Assembly (NCBI RefSeq): GCF_900104955.1
Contig: NZ_FNSI01000001.1
Location: forward strand, 4,002,001 to 4,066,000
Length of the DNA: 64,000 nucleotides
Source of the DNA: Beijerinckia sp. 28-YEA-48
GTDB taxonomy: Bacteria; Pseudomonadota; Alphaproteobacteria; Rhizobiales; Beijerinckiaceae
Reading direction: 5' to 3'
Made by a program: the position numbers and the translations under genes. Positions 32,580 through 40,363 of this stretch are shown here, piece after piece. Below the pieces are notes generated by a model that worked only from the letters and a program-made list of their open reading frames with translations, had not been told where the DNA came from and searched no databases. The stretch's first letter is position 1; each line of letters begins with the position of its first letter.

Positions 32580-34111
32580 CGGCAAGCCTCCGGGTTGATG
32601 GCGTAGATTGTCTTTGGCCGGCCATTCGTCTGAAGCTGGACCGGCGCAATCCAGTTGAGGTCTGACAGCAGTTCCAGCCCCGCCTTGATCATGTCGATGC
32701 TGGACAGACCAGACCATTGGGCGCGGCGGATATCGCGGGCGGTGAAACCATCGATCAAATCTCCGCGGCGAATTCGGCGCAGGACGGCACGGGCGGCGCC
32801 GGCCTCCAGCTCTTGGCCAGAGCCATAGGCGCGGCGGGCGTGGCTATCGAGATAGGTCGCGAACGCCTCTGCCTTCGCTACCGAGGCGATGCCGACAGGG
32901 CCATGACCAACATCGGCAACGTGGTTGATCAGCGCCAGCGCCGGAACCAATTTGCGGTATTTCGCGAAATGGCTTTCCAGGGCCGGCGACAACTCGCCAG
33001 ACCGCAGAAGTCCCTCAAGACCAGACCGCCAGACTTGAAAATATTCCAAGGCTTCATCATCGAAGCGGAGAACGGGAATGGCGTCATATTCGCCGCTCTG
33101 AGCGCCGATAGCTGCCGGCGTGAGTTTGTAGAGACGTTCGAAACACTCAACAGCCCGGTCCCGATGGGTTGCATCTGGCCAGCGATCGATATCCTTCCAA
33201 TCGCCAGCGCCATCCGGCCAAACGAGCAAGCCGAAACGCTGAATAAAACCATCGTCGCCGTTGCCGCCGGAATTGGCCTTGGCGAGGTATTCGGCCAACT
33301 TGCCGGGCTGGGTGCTGCCCAGCATCGACACACAGCAGCGCGGGATATGAATATGGCCGCGCCCGATCCGGTCAAAGGTGTAGCTGCCGAGGCCGCCCCA
33401 TGACGACAGGAAGAAACCGCGCGCGGGGGCCTGTTCGGCAGCATCAAGCTGCTTGAACAGGGAAACAATCTCATCTCGATAGGAAAGAACACCATCGGGA
33501 GAATTGGCCAAGATTTCCCCGAGGCTTTCAAAGGTGCAGTCATTGACGACATACCGAGGCACCTTGGGCTTGTCGGGCTCGGTGATGCCACTCAGGATAA
33601 TAGCTGCCTCTTGGACGCCAGGAGCCTTCTTGGCCTTGTCGGCCGCGCCGGCTTTCTGGATCTTGTACGCCTCCATCTGGTTGGCGTAGTCGGTCATCGC
33701 GGCGGTGTTGATCGCGCGGGCCTCATCTTCCATCCGAAAGAGAGGGCGCATGGCTTCCTGCATGGCCGGAGACTTGAGGGCTCCGGGCCGGCCGACAACA
33801 AGCGCCCAGAGGTTCGCGGCCTCAGTCCAACTTGTGCGCTGCTGCGGCCCAATGGCGACCTTGGCGCCAAGGGCGGCGCTGAGGGCGGTCACGGCGCTGA
33901 CTGCGACGAAATCGGGCGGGCATTGCAGCCTGTCCGAAATGTCCATGATCCAGCCGCCAATGGCGTCGGGCACATAGGCATGATTGAAGGCGGCCACCGG
34001 CAACAACCCCGAAGGGATGGGCTTGGGCTTCGACCATTCACGCGGAGTCATGGCGGCGTGATCGTTCGGGATGGCGTCTTCAAGGGGGATATCGTTAGTA
34101 ACGAGCTGCAT
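32576..34111 (-). CDS. DUF3987 protein (putative primase/helicase-type replication protein)
   Basis: 511 residues from the ATG at 34111 (the open frame extends to 34282 but the added part is not protein-like). The N-terminal third holds CPPDFVAVSAVTALSAALGA and a Walker-A-like LVVGRPGALKSPAM; the middle has ILANSPDGVLSYRDEIVSLF and GFFLSSWGGLGSYTFDRIGR, hallmarks of DUF3987. The C-terminal ~100 residues resemble a winged-helix end. The family is found in phages, satellites and plasmids and is thought to unwind or prime DNA at the origin. Start and stop overlap both neighbours, so it is part of a tight operon. Confidence 0.82.
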   Translation of the reverse strand: MQLVTNDIPLEDAIPNDHAAMTPREWSKPKPIPSGLLPVAAFNHAYVPDAIGGWIMDISDRLQCPPDFVAVSAVTALSAALGAKVAIGPQQRTSWTEAANLWALVVGRPGALKSPAMQEAMRPLFRMEDEARAINTAAMTDYANQMEAYKIQKAGAADKAKKAPGVQEAAIILSGITEPDKPKVPRYVVNDCTFESLGEILANSPDGVLSYRDEIVSLFKQLDAAEQAPARGFFLSSWGGLGSYTFDRIGRGHIHIPRCCVSMLGSTQPGKLAEYLAKANSGGNGDDGFIQRFGLLVWPDGAGDWKDIDRWPDATHRDRAVECFERLYKLTPAAIGAQSGEYDAIPVLRFDDEALEYFQVWRSGLEGLLRSGELSPALESHFAKYRKLVPALALINHVADVGHGPVGIASVAKAEAFATYLDSHARRAYGSGQELEAGAARAVLRRIRRGDLIDGFTARDIRRAQWSGLSSIDMIKAGLELLSDLNWIAPVQLQTNGRPKTIYAINPEACR

Positions 34112-34677
34112 TAGGCGGCCTTTCTGGAAATCAGGATGCGAGGCGATGGGCGGGTCATGGCGGTGCGCAGGGCGATGCCGTGACGGACAGAAGCCGCCCG
34201 AAGGGGTTGAGCGCATTCGAGAGTGATGCGAGCTCGGTCGGGGTCGATGATGCAGACGCCTCGACGCTGGGCCGCCAGCCACGCCAAGGGCGATGGATGG
34301 ACATCTAGGGCCGGATCACCGACGCGGCTGCTGAGGGCGTTCTGAGCGCCCAGCATCGACGCTCGACCGAGCCAGGACGCCAGACGGTCATAACGGGCAG
34401 ACCACGCGACCAGGTCATCAGCCAGGCCGCATTCATCTCGGGCAACAAAGACGACGGCGGGGATAGCCCGCTCATCGGGCCGCTCACTGGCGAAGTCGAA
34501 GACCGCGCCGGCAGCGTCGAAGACGACTTCCCCGGCGGCCAGGGCAAAGCCAAGGCCATCGGGATCATCTCCAAGGGCGGCCGATGGCACGCCACGGCTC
34601 AGCAGCCAATCAATCTGCGCCTGTTTGATCGGGCCGGCCTTGTTGATGTAGGCGTCGTTGATATCGTCAGCCAGCAT
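34111..34677 (-). CDS. replication-module protein of unknown function
   Basis: 188 residues from the ATG at 34677. It opens with an acidic helical part and contains IKQAQIDWLLSRGVPSAALG, ERAI/ERPDER, a Trp-rich ARYDRLASWLGRAS and LAWLAAQRRGVCIIDP. The one-base overlap with DUF3987 suggests coupling. Similar proteins stand before DUF3987 genes in rhizobial islands; the central ALAAGEVVFD to CIIDPDRA order suggests a Toprim-like or zinc-free primase accessory, which I cannot confirm. Confidence 0.55.
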   Translation of the reverse strand: MLADDINDAYINKAGPIKQAQIDWLLSRGVPSAALGDDPDGLGFALAAGEVVFDAAGAVFDFASERPDERAIPAVVFVARDECGLADDLVAWSARYDRLASWLGRASMLGAQNALSSRVGDPALDVHPSPLAWLAAQRRGVCIIDPDRARITLECAQPLRAASVRHGIALRTAMTRPSPRILISRKAA

Positions 34678-34894
34678 GGGCGGCCCCCATGGCTTTGGAG
34701 ACCTTGGCGACAACTTCGACGGCTACGGGGACGAACACGGCCCATTCGTCGCGGACATAGCCGGCGCGTTCGGCAAGCAAACGGGCCGTTGCGGGGGCGA
34801 CATGGGGAAAGCGGGCACAGAGCCAGCTTTCAAAATTGCCCCCACGGGGGATGGAACGGTGGCTGCTCGGGGAGTTATGCGAATTGTGTTTCAT
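34667..34894 (-). CDS. small replication-module protein
   Basis: 75 residues from the ATG at 34894. His/Ser/Asn-rich beginning, then NFESWLCARFPHVAPATARL and a helical end (VPVAVEVVAKVSKAMG). It overlaps the next gene by 11 bases. No family recognised. Confidence 0.5.
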   Translation of the reverse strand: MKHNSHNSPSSHRSIPRGGNFESWLCARFPHVAPATARLLAERAGYVRDEWAVFVPVAVEVVAKVSKAMGAAHAG

Positions 34895-35013
34895 GACGGT
34901 CCTCTTGGATTGAGGACCGGAGATCGACGTTGCGCCGCAGGTGGAGTTCGCGTACAAAGACGCTGCTATTATGAACTTCCGGCCGGGGCACTCTTTCGAG
35001 TTCTCCGGCCTTT

Positions 35014-35241
35014 TTACGCGGCAATCTTTCCAGTCAGCTTGGCGCTGACGCTATCGGGAATCAGGCGGCGACCACGGATGCGAACGGATTCAATCTCGCC
35101 CGTGTTGATCATCTCATAGATGGTGGTCTTGCCGATGCTGTGAGCCTTACAGAAATCGTTGACCGTCCAGAGCAGACGCTCGACCTCGGCGCCCGGCTGC
35201 GCGCCTTCCTTCTTTTCGCCGGTAGAGTGCTGAACACCCAT
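35014..35241 (-). CDS. AlpA-like excisionase / HTH protein
   Basis: 75 residues. LWTVNDFCKAHSIGKTTIYE followed by MINTGEIESVRIRGRRLIP is the helix-turn-helix plus wing of the AlpA/excisionase (HTH_17) family. In P4-like elements AlpA drives excision by activating the integrase, so it is the probable directionality factor here. It stands 80 bp after the 35322-36266 gene on the same strand. Confidence 0.8.
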   Translation of the reverse strand: MGVQHSTGEKKEGAQPGAEVERLLWTVNDFCKAHSIGKTTIYEMINTGEIESVRIRGRRLIPDSVSAKLTGKIAA

Positions 35242-35321
35242 CCTGATTCTCCGTCACCCGAACCATTCGGGCTATGACGGAAAGCTAGGGAAACGGCGGA
35301 ATCGCCGCAGGTATGACAAAC

Positions 35322-36266
35322 CTAATTATTTTCCAGCTGTGGATTGTCCCCTATCAGAAAGCGCTTTGGCCACGGGATTGGACTGACCCACTTTGACGCC
35401 CAATCCGGCCATTCCTTTTTGAGCGCTTCAAACTCTTGGTCATCTATAGGCGACACCCGTTCACTTGCCCGTGCAAAGGCCGGAGCATCATCGCTCGAAA
35501 AGGCACTTTTCCACGCCGCCTGTGCAAAACCGACAAAAACACTTCCCTCCTTCTTCGATGGTACGCGCTCGTGGAAAAGCGCAATCCAGGCTTTCTGCAT
35601 CACGTCGAGGAATGCGTTTTCAGTTGGGTCAACTTGTCCTTTCAGGCGCGGAAGCGCCTTATCCTTTATATCGGCGGCCGTGCGCATGGCTGTTGCAAAG
35701 GCCTTCACCTTCGCTAAGGCCGCTACGGCATCTTTGGCCCCATCGATACGCTCAGCCAGGTCTTTCGGCGCTGCGGACAGGGCCGCTCCGCTATACATCG
35801 TGCCTCGGATCACATTCCCAACGGCCAGCCATTTGGTTGCCTCGGAAGTCTTGTATGGATCGCAGAACAGCACAAAGTCATCGATCGCTTGACCAATCTT
35901 TTCGGCCAGCGCACCTATCTCACGATAGTTGGACAGTTGAATATCCCGCCATTCGCTTCCCTGCTGTTGGGCGGCAAGAAACGCGACTTCGACAGCACGC
36001 CGCGCAAAAAGCTCTACGATAGGGAAATGGCTAAAGCGCACCTGAGGGCGGCCCGCAAAGCCTCGTGGCGACACCATACGGGCGGTTAGAAACTCGGTAA
36101 TTGGGAGCTTGTTTTTATAGGCAACGCGGGGGAGACCATGCCAGCCATCACGCCAAGGCCCATAGAGTTCATCGGCCTCCCAAATGAATTCGGTATCCCC
36201 GTTGATGATCCATTCGTCGGTGGCGTCCTTAATTTGCTGCCGGTAGGCGCTAGCCCTATCCTTCAT
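35322..36266 (-). CDS. unknown protein translationally coupled to the integrase
   Basis: 314 residues. No signal peptide or membrane segment. Aromatic N-terminal part (WEADELYGPWRDGWHGLPRV), then RRAVEVAFLAAQQQGSEWRD, helices with VAALAKVKAFATAMRTAADI and a Trp-rich end (KKEWPDWASKWVSPIPWPK). Its ATG overlaps the integrase stop (36263-36266). The place between integrase and excisionase is where islands often hold defence or exclusion genes, but no known defence domain is visible. Confidence 0.6.
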   Translation of the reverse strand: MKDRASAYRQQIKDATDEWIINGDTEFIWEADELYGPWRDGWHGLPRVAYKNKLPITEFLTARMVSPRGFAGRPQVRFSHFPIVELFARRAVEVAFLAAQQQGSEWRDIQLSNYREIGALAEKIGQAIDDFVLFCDPYKTSEATKWLAVGNVIRGTMYSGAALSAAPKDLAERIDGAKDAVAALAKVKAFATAMRTAADIKDKALPRLKGQVDPTENAFLDVMQKAWIALFHERVPSKKEGSVFVGFAQAAWKSAFSSDDAPAFARASERVSPIDDQEFEALKKEWPDWASKWVSPIPWPKRFLIGDNPQLENN

Positions 36267-37483
36267 CCGGCTACGCTCCCGTTACGTAACGGAATGACAT
36301 TTCCAGTTATTTGGCCGTCACAGTAATCCGCCCAGGCCTGCATGAGCTTGCGGCGGCGCTCAATCGCGTCAGAGCGCCGATAGGCGGCCTCAGCCTTATC
36401 CTTGATCGTATGAGCTAGGGCAGCTTCCGCAATCTCTCGGGGGAATGCCGTGGCGTCTCCCGCCCAATCGCGGAAGCTGGATCGGAAGCCGTGCGTCGTG
36501 ACGCCTTTGACATTCATTCGGCGCAACGTCATTGCCATGGCCATATTGGACAGCGGCCGGCCCTTCTTCGCGCCTGGAAACAGAAAGTCTCCGTCCCGCT
36601 CAGTCCTGCCTACGAGCAAGCTTTTCACAAGGTCCAGCGCTTGCGTCGACAACGGTACGCGATGTTCAACGCGCGCTTTCATGCGTTCGGGCGGAATGGT
36701 CCATATGGCAGCTGCAATGTCGAATTCAGGGATCTTCGCCGCCAAGGTTTCGGTCGACCGCGTAGCAGCCAGGATAGTGAGTTCCAAAGCCTTCGGGGCT
36801 AGGCCTTCAGCGCCCCTTAGCTTGGGAAGGAACTTGGGAACGTCGTCATAGGGCATTGCCGCGTGGTGACGTTCAATCCGTTTCACCGGGCTGGAGAACA
36901 GGGGTTTCAGCACACCTTTCCATGCAGCGGGGTTAACGCCCTTGCGAAAGCCCTCTGCCGTCGCAGCATCAAGGATGCGCTCTATCCTGCCCCTCACGCG
37001 CGAGGCCGTTTCGGGCTTTGTTGTCCATATCGGCCGCAGCACGCCGGCCACCTCTGGCACGCCGATCTGATCGATGAGCGTCTTATGGATCGGCCTGCAA
37101 TATTGCTTGATGGTGTTCAGCCATTGTTGCCGGTGCTTAGGGTTCGAATATTCTTTGACGATCTCGGGGATCAGCTTTTCAGCGTAGGCAAGAAAGGTCG
37201 GAGCAGTTTCGACCTTTGACCGCGCGGCCATCGGATCAATACCGGCCCTAGCTTTCCGGCGGGCCTCCATGGCTTCAGCCCGCGCCTCAGCCAGTGATTT
37301 TGCGCCCTGCCCTCGGGCTGGCCCTAGGCCCATTTCTCGCTGGCGATCACCCCAACGAAACCGGAATACCCACTTGGCCGCCCCGCCCTCACTGACATGC
37401 AGATACAAGCCAATGGCGCCGGCATCGGAATGCTTGCCAGCTGGAGCGCTTTCAACTGATTTAGCGGTAAACTTTAGCTTTGC
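36263..37483 (-). CDS. site-specific tyrosine integrase, P4 type
   Basis: 406 residues from the ATG at 37483. N-terminal DUF4102 arm-binding domain (KFTAKSVESAPAGKHSDAGA, LYLHVSEGGAAKWVFRFRW), a core-binding part (residues ~95-190) and the catalytic domain with box I Arg in ILAATRSTETLAAKIPEF, HGFRSSFRDWAGD (His-x-x-Arg), then LAHTIKDKAEAAYRRSD with the second His and the nucleophilic Tyr. It should insert the element into the tRNA-Ser 3' end. Candidate arm sites overlap its leader. It lies at the end of the element away from the intact tRNA. Confidence 0.94.
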   Translation of the reverse strand, partial: AKLKFTAKSVESAPAGKHSDAGAIGLYLHVSEGGAAKWVFRFRWGDRQREMGLGPARGQGAKSLAEARAEAMEARRKARAGIDPMAARSKVETAPTFLAYAEKLIPEIVKEYSNPKHRQQWLNTIKQYCRPIHKTLIDQIGVPEVAGVLRPIWTTKPETASRVRGRIERILDAATAEGFRKGVNPAAWKGVLKPLFSSPVKRIERHHAAMPYDDVPKFLPKLRGAEGLAPKALELTILAATRSTETLAAKIPEFDIAAAIWTIPPERMKARVEHRVPLSTQALDLVKSLLVGRTERDGDFLFPGAKKGRPLSNMAMAMTLRRMNVKGVTTHGFRSSFRDWAGDATAFPREIAEAALAHTIKDKAEAAYRRSDAIERRRKLMQAWADYCDGQITGNVIPLRNGSVAG

Positions 37484-37488
37484 CATGA

Positions 37489-37512
37489 TCCACACTTGCG
37501 TCCACACTTTTA
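37489..37512 (+). repeat. candidate integrase arm-type sites, right pair
   Basis: TCCACAC at 37489-37495 and 37501-37507, 12 bp apart, the second reading GTCCACACTTTTA. It mirrors the pair at 7867/7879 (same step, same orientation). Lying 6-30 bp upstream of the integrase start codon, they may also allow autoregulation. Confidence 0.55.
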
Positions 37513-37625
37513 CCACGGCTAGCGGCGGAATGCAGCGGAAACGGCGGAATGTTTACATGACAAATAGCTGTGAGCGACGGCTTTTCCCGACTGTGGCGGA
37601 GCGGTGCGGAAACGTATTAGGCGGA

Positions 37626-37639
37626 CGCTCCCTCCGCCA
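37626..37639 (+). repeat. attR core, 14-bp direct repeat
   Basis: CGCTCCCTCCGCCA, identical to the end of tRNA-Ser (7796-7809). It is the displaced host copy left at the far end of the element. Confidence 0.82.
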
Positions 37640-37845
37640 TCAAACCGCCGCCACCACGCGTTTTTGAATAGCGCACGCGCGACAGCCCTCCGTAGCGCGA
37701 TAAAAGATGGGTCTCACAAGCGGGATAGCTCACCCCGAAAATAGTCACCGGTGATCGCAATGGCTGCCGTATTTTTGCTTCGCAAGTCGGCCTGGGCTTT
37801 TCTCCGGTCACCCCTCGCAACAACGAGTCATGCTAAGTATGAGGC

Positions 37846-39087
37846 ATGGAAAGTCTCCGGCCCCACGATCATATTCCAGCCTCGCAGGCGATGCCTACTG
37901 GCGACGTCCTGCTGCGCGACCAAGCGATTTTGGGGCGGCTTGAAGCGCTTAAGGCCAAGATCATCGACTGGGCCACAAAGCATGAACTATGGCACGACTC
38001 TGACTTCAAAACGCCGTTCGTCCACCGAGGTGAAGCGCCGTTTCTCGGGGAGGGTTTGCTGCTCGTCTCGGACGGCGCGCTCGTTTCGATGTTTAACAGC
38101 GTACACTACGAGACGGACCAGTTAGAAGCGGAATTCCGGGCGCTGCTAGAGGGCGAAGGCTTCTGGTACGAACTGCAAACGTCCACCTCAGCCCTGATCA
38201 TTCCCGAAAACGAGGCGTTTCAAGCCGACCTGCTAAAAGTCTACCGTTGGCAGTGGATTCAAAAGCTATCAGAGCGTCGGCTCTATAGCCTGCACAGTGA
38301 AGTTTTCGAGTTCTTCGCCCGAGATCCAGACCGGCTGAAGCAGCTCGGATGGCGCCAGTTTGAGGAATTCCTCGACGCGGTCTTCAAGAACCAAGGCTTT
38401 CACACGCAGATTGGACCAGGAAGCGGCGATCGAGGGATCGACCATCGTCTCTATCAAAGCGAGGCGATCCCCGAGGTTGTCGCGGTCGTTCAGGCCAAAC
38501 GATACACCAATAAGCCTATTGGGCTCGATGCGGTTGCGGCTCTCCTTGGCGTCGCGGCGGTCGAGGGAGCGCCAAACGCGATCTTCGCAACGACGTCGCG
38601 CTATCTACCTGGCGCGCGGGAGTATGCCCACAATGCCCGGCAAAAACTTCATCTTCCAAAGCTCGAACTGGCCGATCTCGGACGCATTCAGGAATGGTGC
38701 GCCACTATTTCGCAGCAATTAGAGGCGTACTTCAGCGGCGGCGCGCTTTCGCTACCACCTCTTCTTGACAAACGCGCCCCCACACCGCTGAACGGCCGCA
38801 TCGTCGTCGCGCATTGGGGCTCCGTCGCGAGTCACAACTCGTTTGCTGTCATCGAGGCGGACTATCCGCACGAGGCGATCCTGCGCCCGATCGGCCATCG
38901 GGACGTATCCGGCGATGGTCAACGAGGCACACAGATGCCAGATGAAAACGGCCAGCTGTTCCCTCTCGATCCGATACGATTTGTGGCCTACCGTAGTGAA
39001 AGTTACGGACGTGAAAACTTTTGGGGCAACGGCATGCTATACGCGCTGTGGGACGGCACGCCGCAGTATTTCGATAGCTGCGATTAG
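37846..39087 (+). CDS. restriction endonuclease, Mrr-like
   Basis: 413 residues. The nuclease core lies at ~165-265: LGWRQFEEFLDAVFKNQGF, GSGDRGIDHRL and AVVQAKRYTNKPIG, the E...GxD...QxK arrangement of Mrr-type PD-(D/E)XK enzymes, followed by VAALLGVAAVEGAPNAIFAT. Residues 1-150 and the last ~110 are unassigned and may sense the target. It should cleave foreign or modified DNA. The gene lies just outside the right repeat, next to a helicase remnant, so it may belong to an older insertion or a defence region. No methyltransferase partner is near. Confidence 0.85.
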   Translation: MESLRPHDHIPASQAMPTGDVLLRDQAILGRLEALKAKIIDWATKHELWHDSDFKTPFVHRGEAPFLGEGLLLVSDGALVSMFNSVHYETDQLEAEFRALLEGEGFWYELQTSTSALIIPENEAFQADLLKVYRWQWIQKLSERRLYSLHSEVFEFFARDPDRLKQLGWRQFEEFLDAVFKNQGFHTQIGPGSGDRGIDHRLYQSEAIPEVVAVVQAKRYTNKPIGLDAVAALLGVAAVEGAPNAIFATTSRYLPGAREYAHNARQKLHLPKLELADLGRIQEWCATISQQLEAYFSGGALSLPPLLDKRAPTPLNGRIVVAHWGSVASHNSFAVIEADYPHEAILRPIGHRDVSGDGQRGTQMPDENGQLFPLDPIRFVAYRSESYGRENFWGNGMLYALWDGTPQYFDSCD

Positions 39088-39305
39088 GTCTGGCGATGCC
39101 GCTGCATCTCACGCCTCGTAAGTCGTGACGTCAGCGAAGAGCACTCGCTCTCATGCACATAAGCGAAGCTGTATTTGGCGCGGGTTGCGCCGACATGCGT
39201 GTGTGATGTGACCGCCTTGATATGCTTGAGATCAGCGGTCTCAAGCCATTTGCAGGCAGCCTTGTGAGGAAAGACCAGAACGCGATCGAAGGTTCGACCT
39301 TTGGA
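39084..39305 (-). pseudogene. C-terminal remnant of a UvrD/Rep-type helicase
   Basis: The minus strand reads SKGRTFDRVLVFPHKAACKW then VGATRAKYSFAYVHESE, the motif V/VI region of superfamily-1 helicases (SKG-xEFDxV ... TRAxxSVAFV). Only ~70 residues remain; nothing helicase-like precedes 39305, where homology to adenosine deaminase begins on the other strand. It may have been the partner of the Mrr-like nuclease. Confidence 0.7.
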
Positions 39306-39441
39306 TGCGCCGCACGGCCTGCATGCTACCGTCAACTCCGACGCCCCGCCGTATTTCTACGGCTACGCGACGAAAAACCTTCTGACCTGTCGGGACACAC
39401 TCGGCTTGTCACGAAACGAGATCGTGCATTTGGTCCACGAC
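39301..39441 (+). pseudogene. fragment of an adenosine deaminase gene
   Basis: Plus-strand reading LHATVNSDAPPYFYGYATKN and DTLGLSRNEIVHLVHD matches the C-terminal part of adenosine/adenine deaminases (VTVNSDDPxYFGGY, then ALGLTxxEI), including the metal-binding Asp. The upstream nine-tenths and the last residues are missing. It meets the helicase remnant head to head at about 39301-39305, a clear rearrangement junction. Confidence 0.7.
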
Positions 39442-39568
39442 GGGCGCGGGCTGGTCCGCGACCGAGCTGAAACACGGACAGTCATCTCGCCCGGAGCTTC
39501 AGCGACTTCTCGTTTGGTCACCGAAGGGATCGCAGCCGAATCCTTGAAGACCTTTTGCACGGCTAGAG

Positions 39569-40363
39569 CTATCCAGCGCGCTTCGCTGCAGCGAGCAAAA
39601 ACGCTTCGATCCGCGTCGTCAGATAGACCGGAATCTCGTCCATCGGATAATGGCCGCTGTTTTTCAAAATTTCGACGGTGACATCGGCGTTGCTGAACAG
39701 GTGCGGAAAGACCGCCTGGACGATTTCGGCGCGAACGCCGTTGTCATGTTCGCCAGCCAAGGCGAGGATCGGGATCGTGACCGTTTCGGCGCGCGCCGAG
39801 AGATCATCGTGGATGAAGGACTGCATGTAGCTGCGAAAGGCTTCCGGCTTGGCGGTGGCGCGCGCGCCGGCCAGCAAATGCCGCATCCAGACCTTCGACA
39901 ATCGATCACCGACAGAGCCGCCGATGAGCGCCAAAGCGGTTTCGTCGCTGTCGCAGACGCCTGAGAAGAAGCCGAGCGTCGCGTCGTCGACGGGCATGGC
40001 GGGCGCTGGAACCGGCGTGATCGCGACCAGGGATTTGATCCTGGAACCGCCATCGATCGCCACTTTCTGCGCCGCCTTGCCCCCCATCGAATGGCCGATC
40101 ACATGAAATGTTTTCCAGCCCAGGTGATCGGCGAGCGCCAGCGCATCGCGCGCCACCTGTTCGATCGAATAAGCGCCAGCGAGATCGCGCGAATGGCCAT
40201 AGCCCCGGTAATCGACAAAGGCATATGTGAAACGCTCGACGTCGAGACTATCAAAGAGCGCGGCATAGGCGCGATGATCGCCGAACCATCCGTGCAGAGC
40301 GATGACCCGTTCAGGACCGTGGCCAATGGTTGTGTGCCACACGACAGTCTCTTGATCGCTCAT
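39569..40363 (-). CDS. alpha/beta hydrolase
   Basis: 264 residues from the ATG at 40363. LHGWFGDHRAYAALF gives the oxyanion region, HVIGHSMGGKAAQKVA the nucleophile elbow GHSMGG with catalytic Ser, LAGEHDNGVRAEI the acid and NSGHYPMDE the His. Members cleave esters, lactones or C-C bonds. The start overlaps the stop of the Bug binding protein gene (40360-40363), so uptake and hydrolysis of one compound are probably linked. Confidence 0.88.
   Translation of the reverse strand: MSDQETVVWHTTIGHGPERVIALHGWFGDHRAYAALFDSLDVERFTYAFVDYRGYGHSRDLAGAYSIEQVARDALALADHLGWKTFHVIGHSMGGKAAQKVAIDGGSRIKSLVAITPVPAPAMPVDDATLGFFSGVCDSDETALALIGGSVGDRLSKVWMRHLLAGARATAKPEAFRSYMQSFIHDDLSARAETVTIPILALAGEHDNGVRAEIVQAVFPHLFSNADVTVEILKNSGHYPMDEIPVYLTTRIEAFLLAAAKRAG

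Larger units (their letters stand above)
7796..37639. mobile_element. integrated element at tRNA-Ser (phage satellite or reduced prophage, ~29.8 kb)
   Basis: Bounded on the left by the tRNA-Ser 3' end (7796-7809) and on the right by an exact 14-bp copy (37626-37639). A P4-type integrase lies 142 bp inside the right repeat, with an AlpA-like excisionase further left. Contents: replication-like DUF3987 module, two XRE-controlled operons of small genes, a Fic locus, a large second recombinase-like protein, an exported nuclease, tailspike-like proteins and surface-sugar enzymes. No terminase, portal, capsid, tail-tube or lysin gene is visible, and one phage-like gene is decayed. A satellite, a reduced prophage or an integrative island are all possible. 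Confidence 0.85.

Noticed and set aside
7796..37639. Complete prophage
   Set aside because: No terminase, portal, capsid, tail-tube, tape-measure or lysin gene could be found on either strand.
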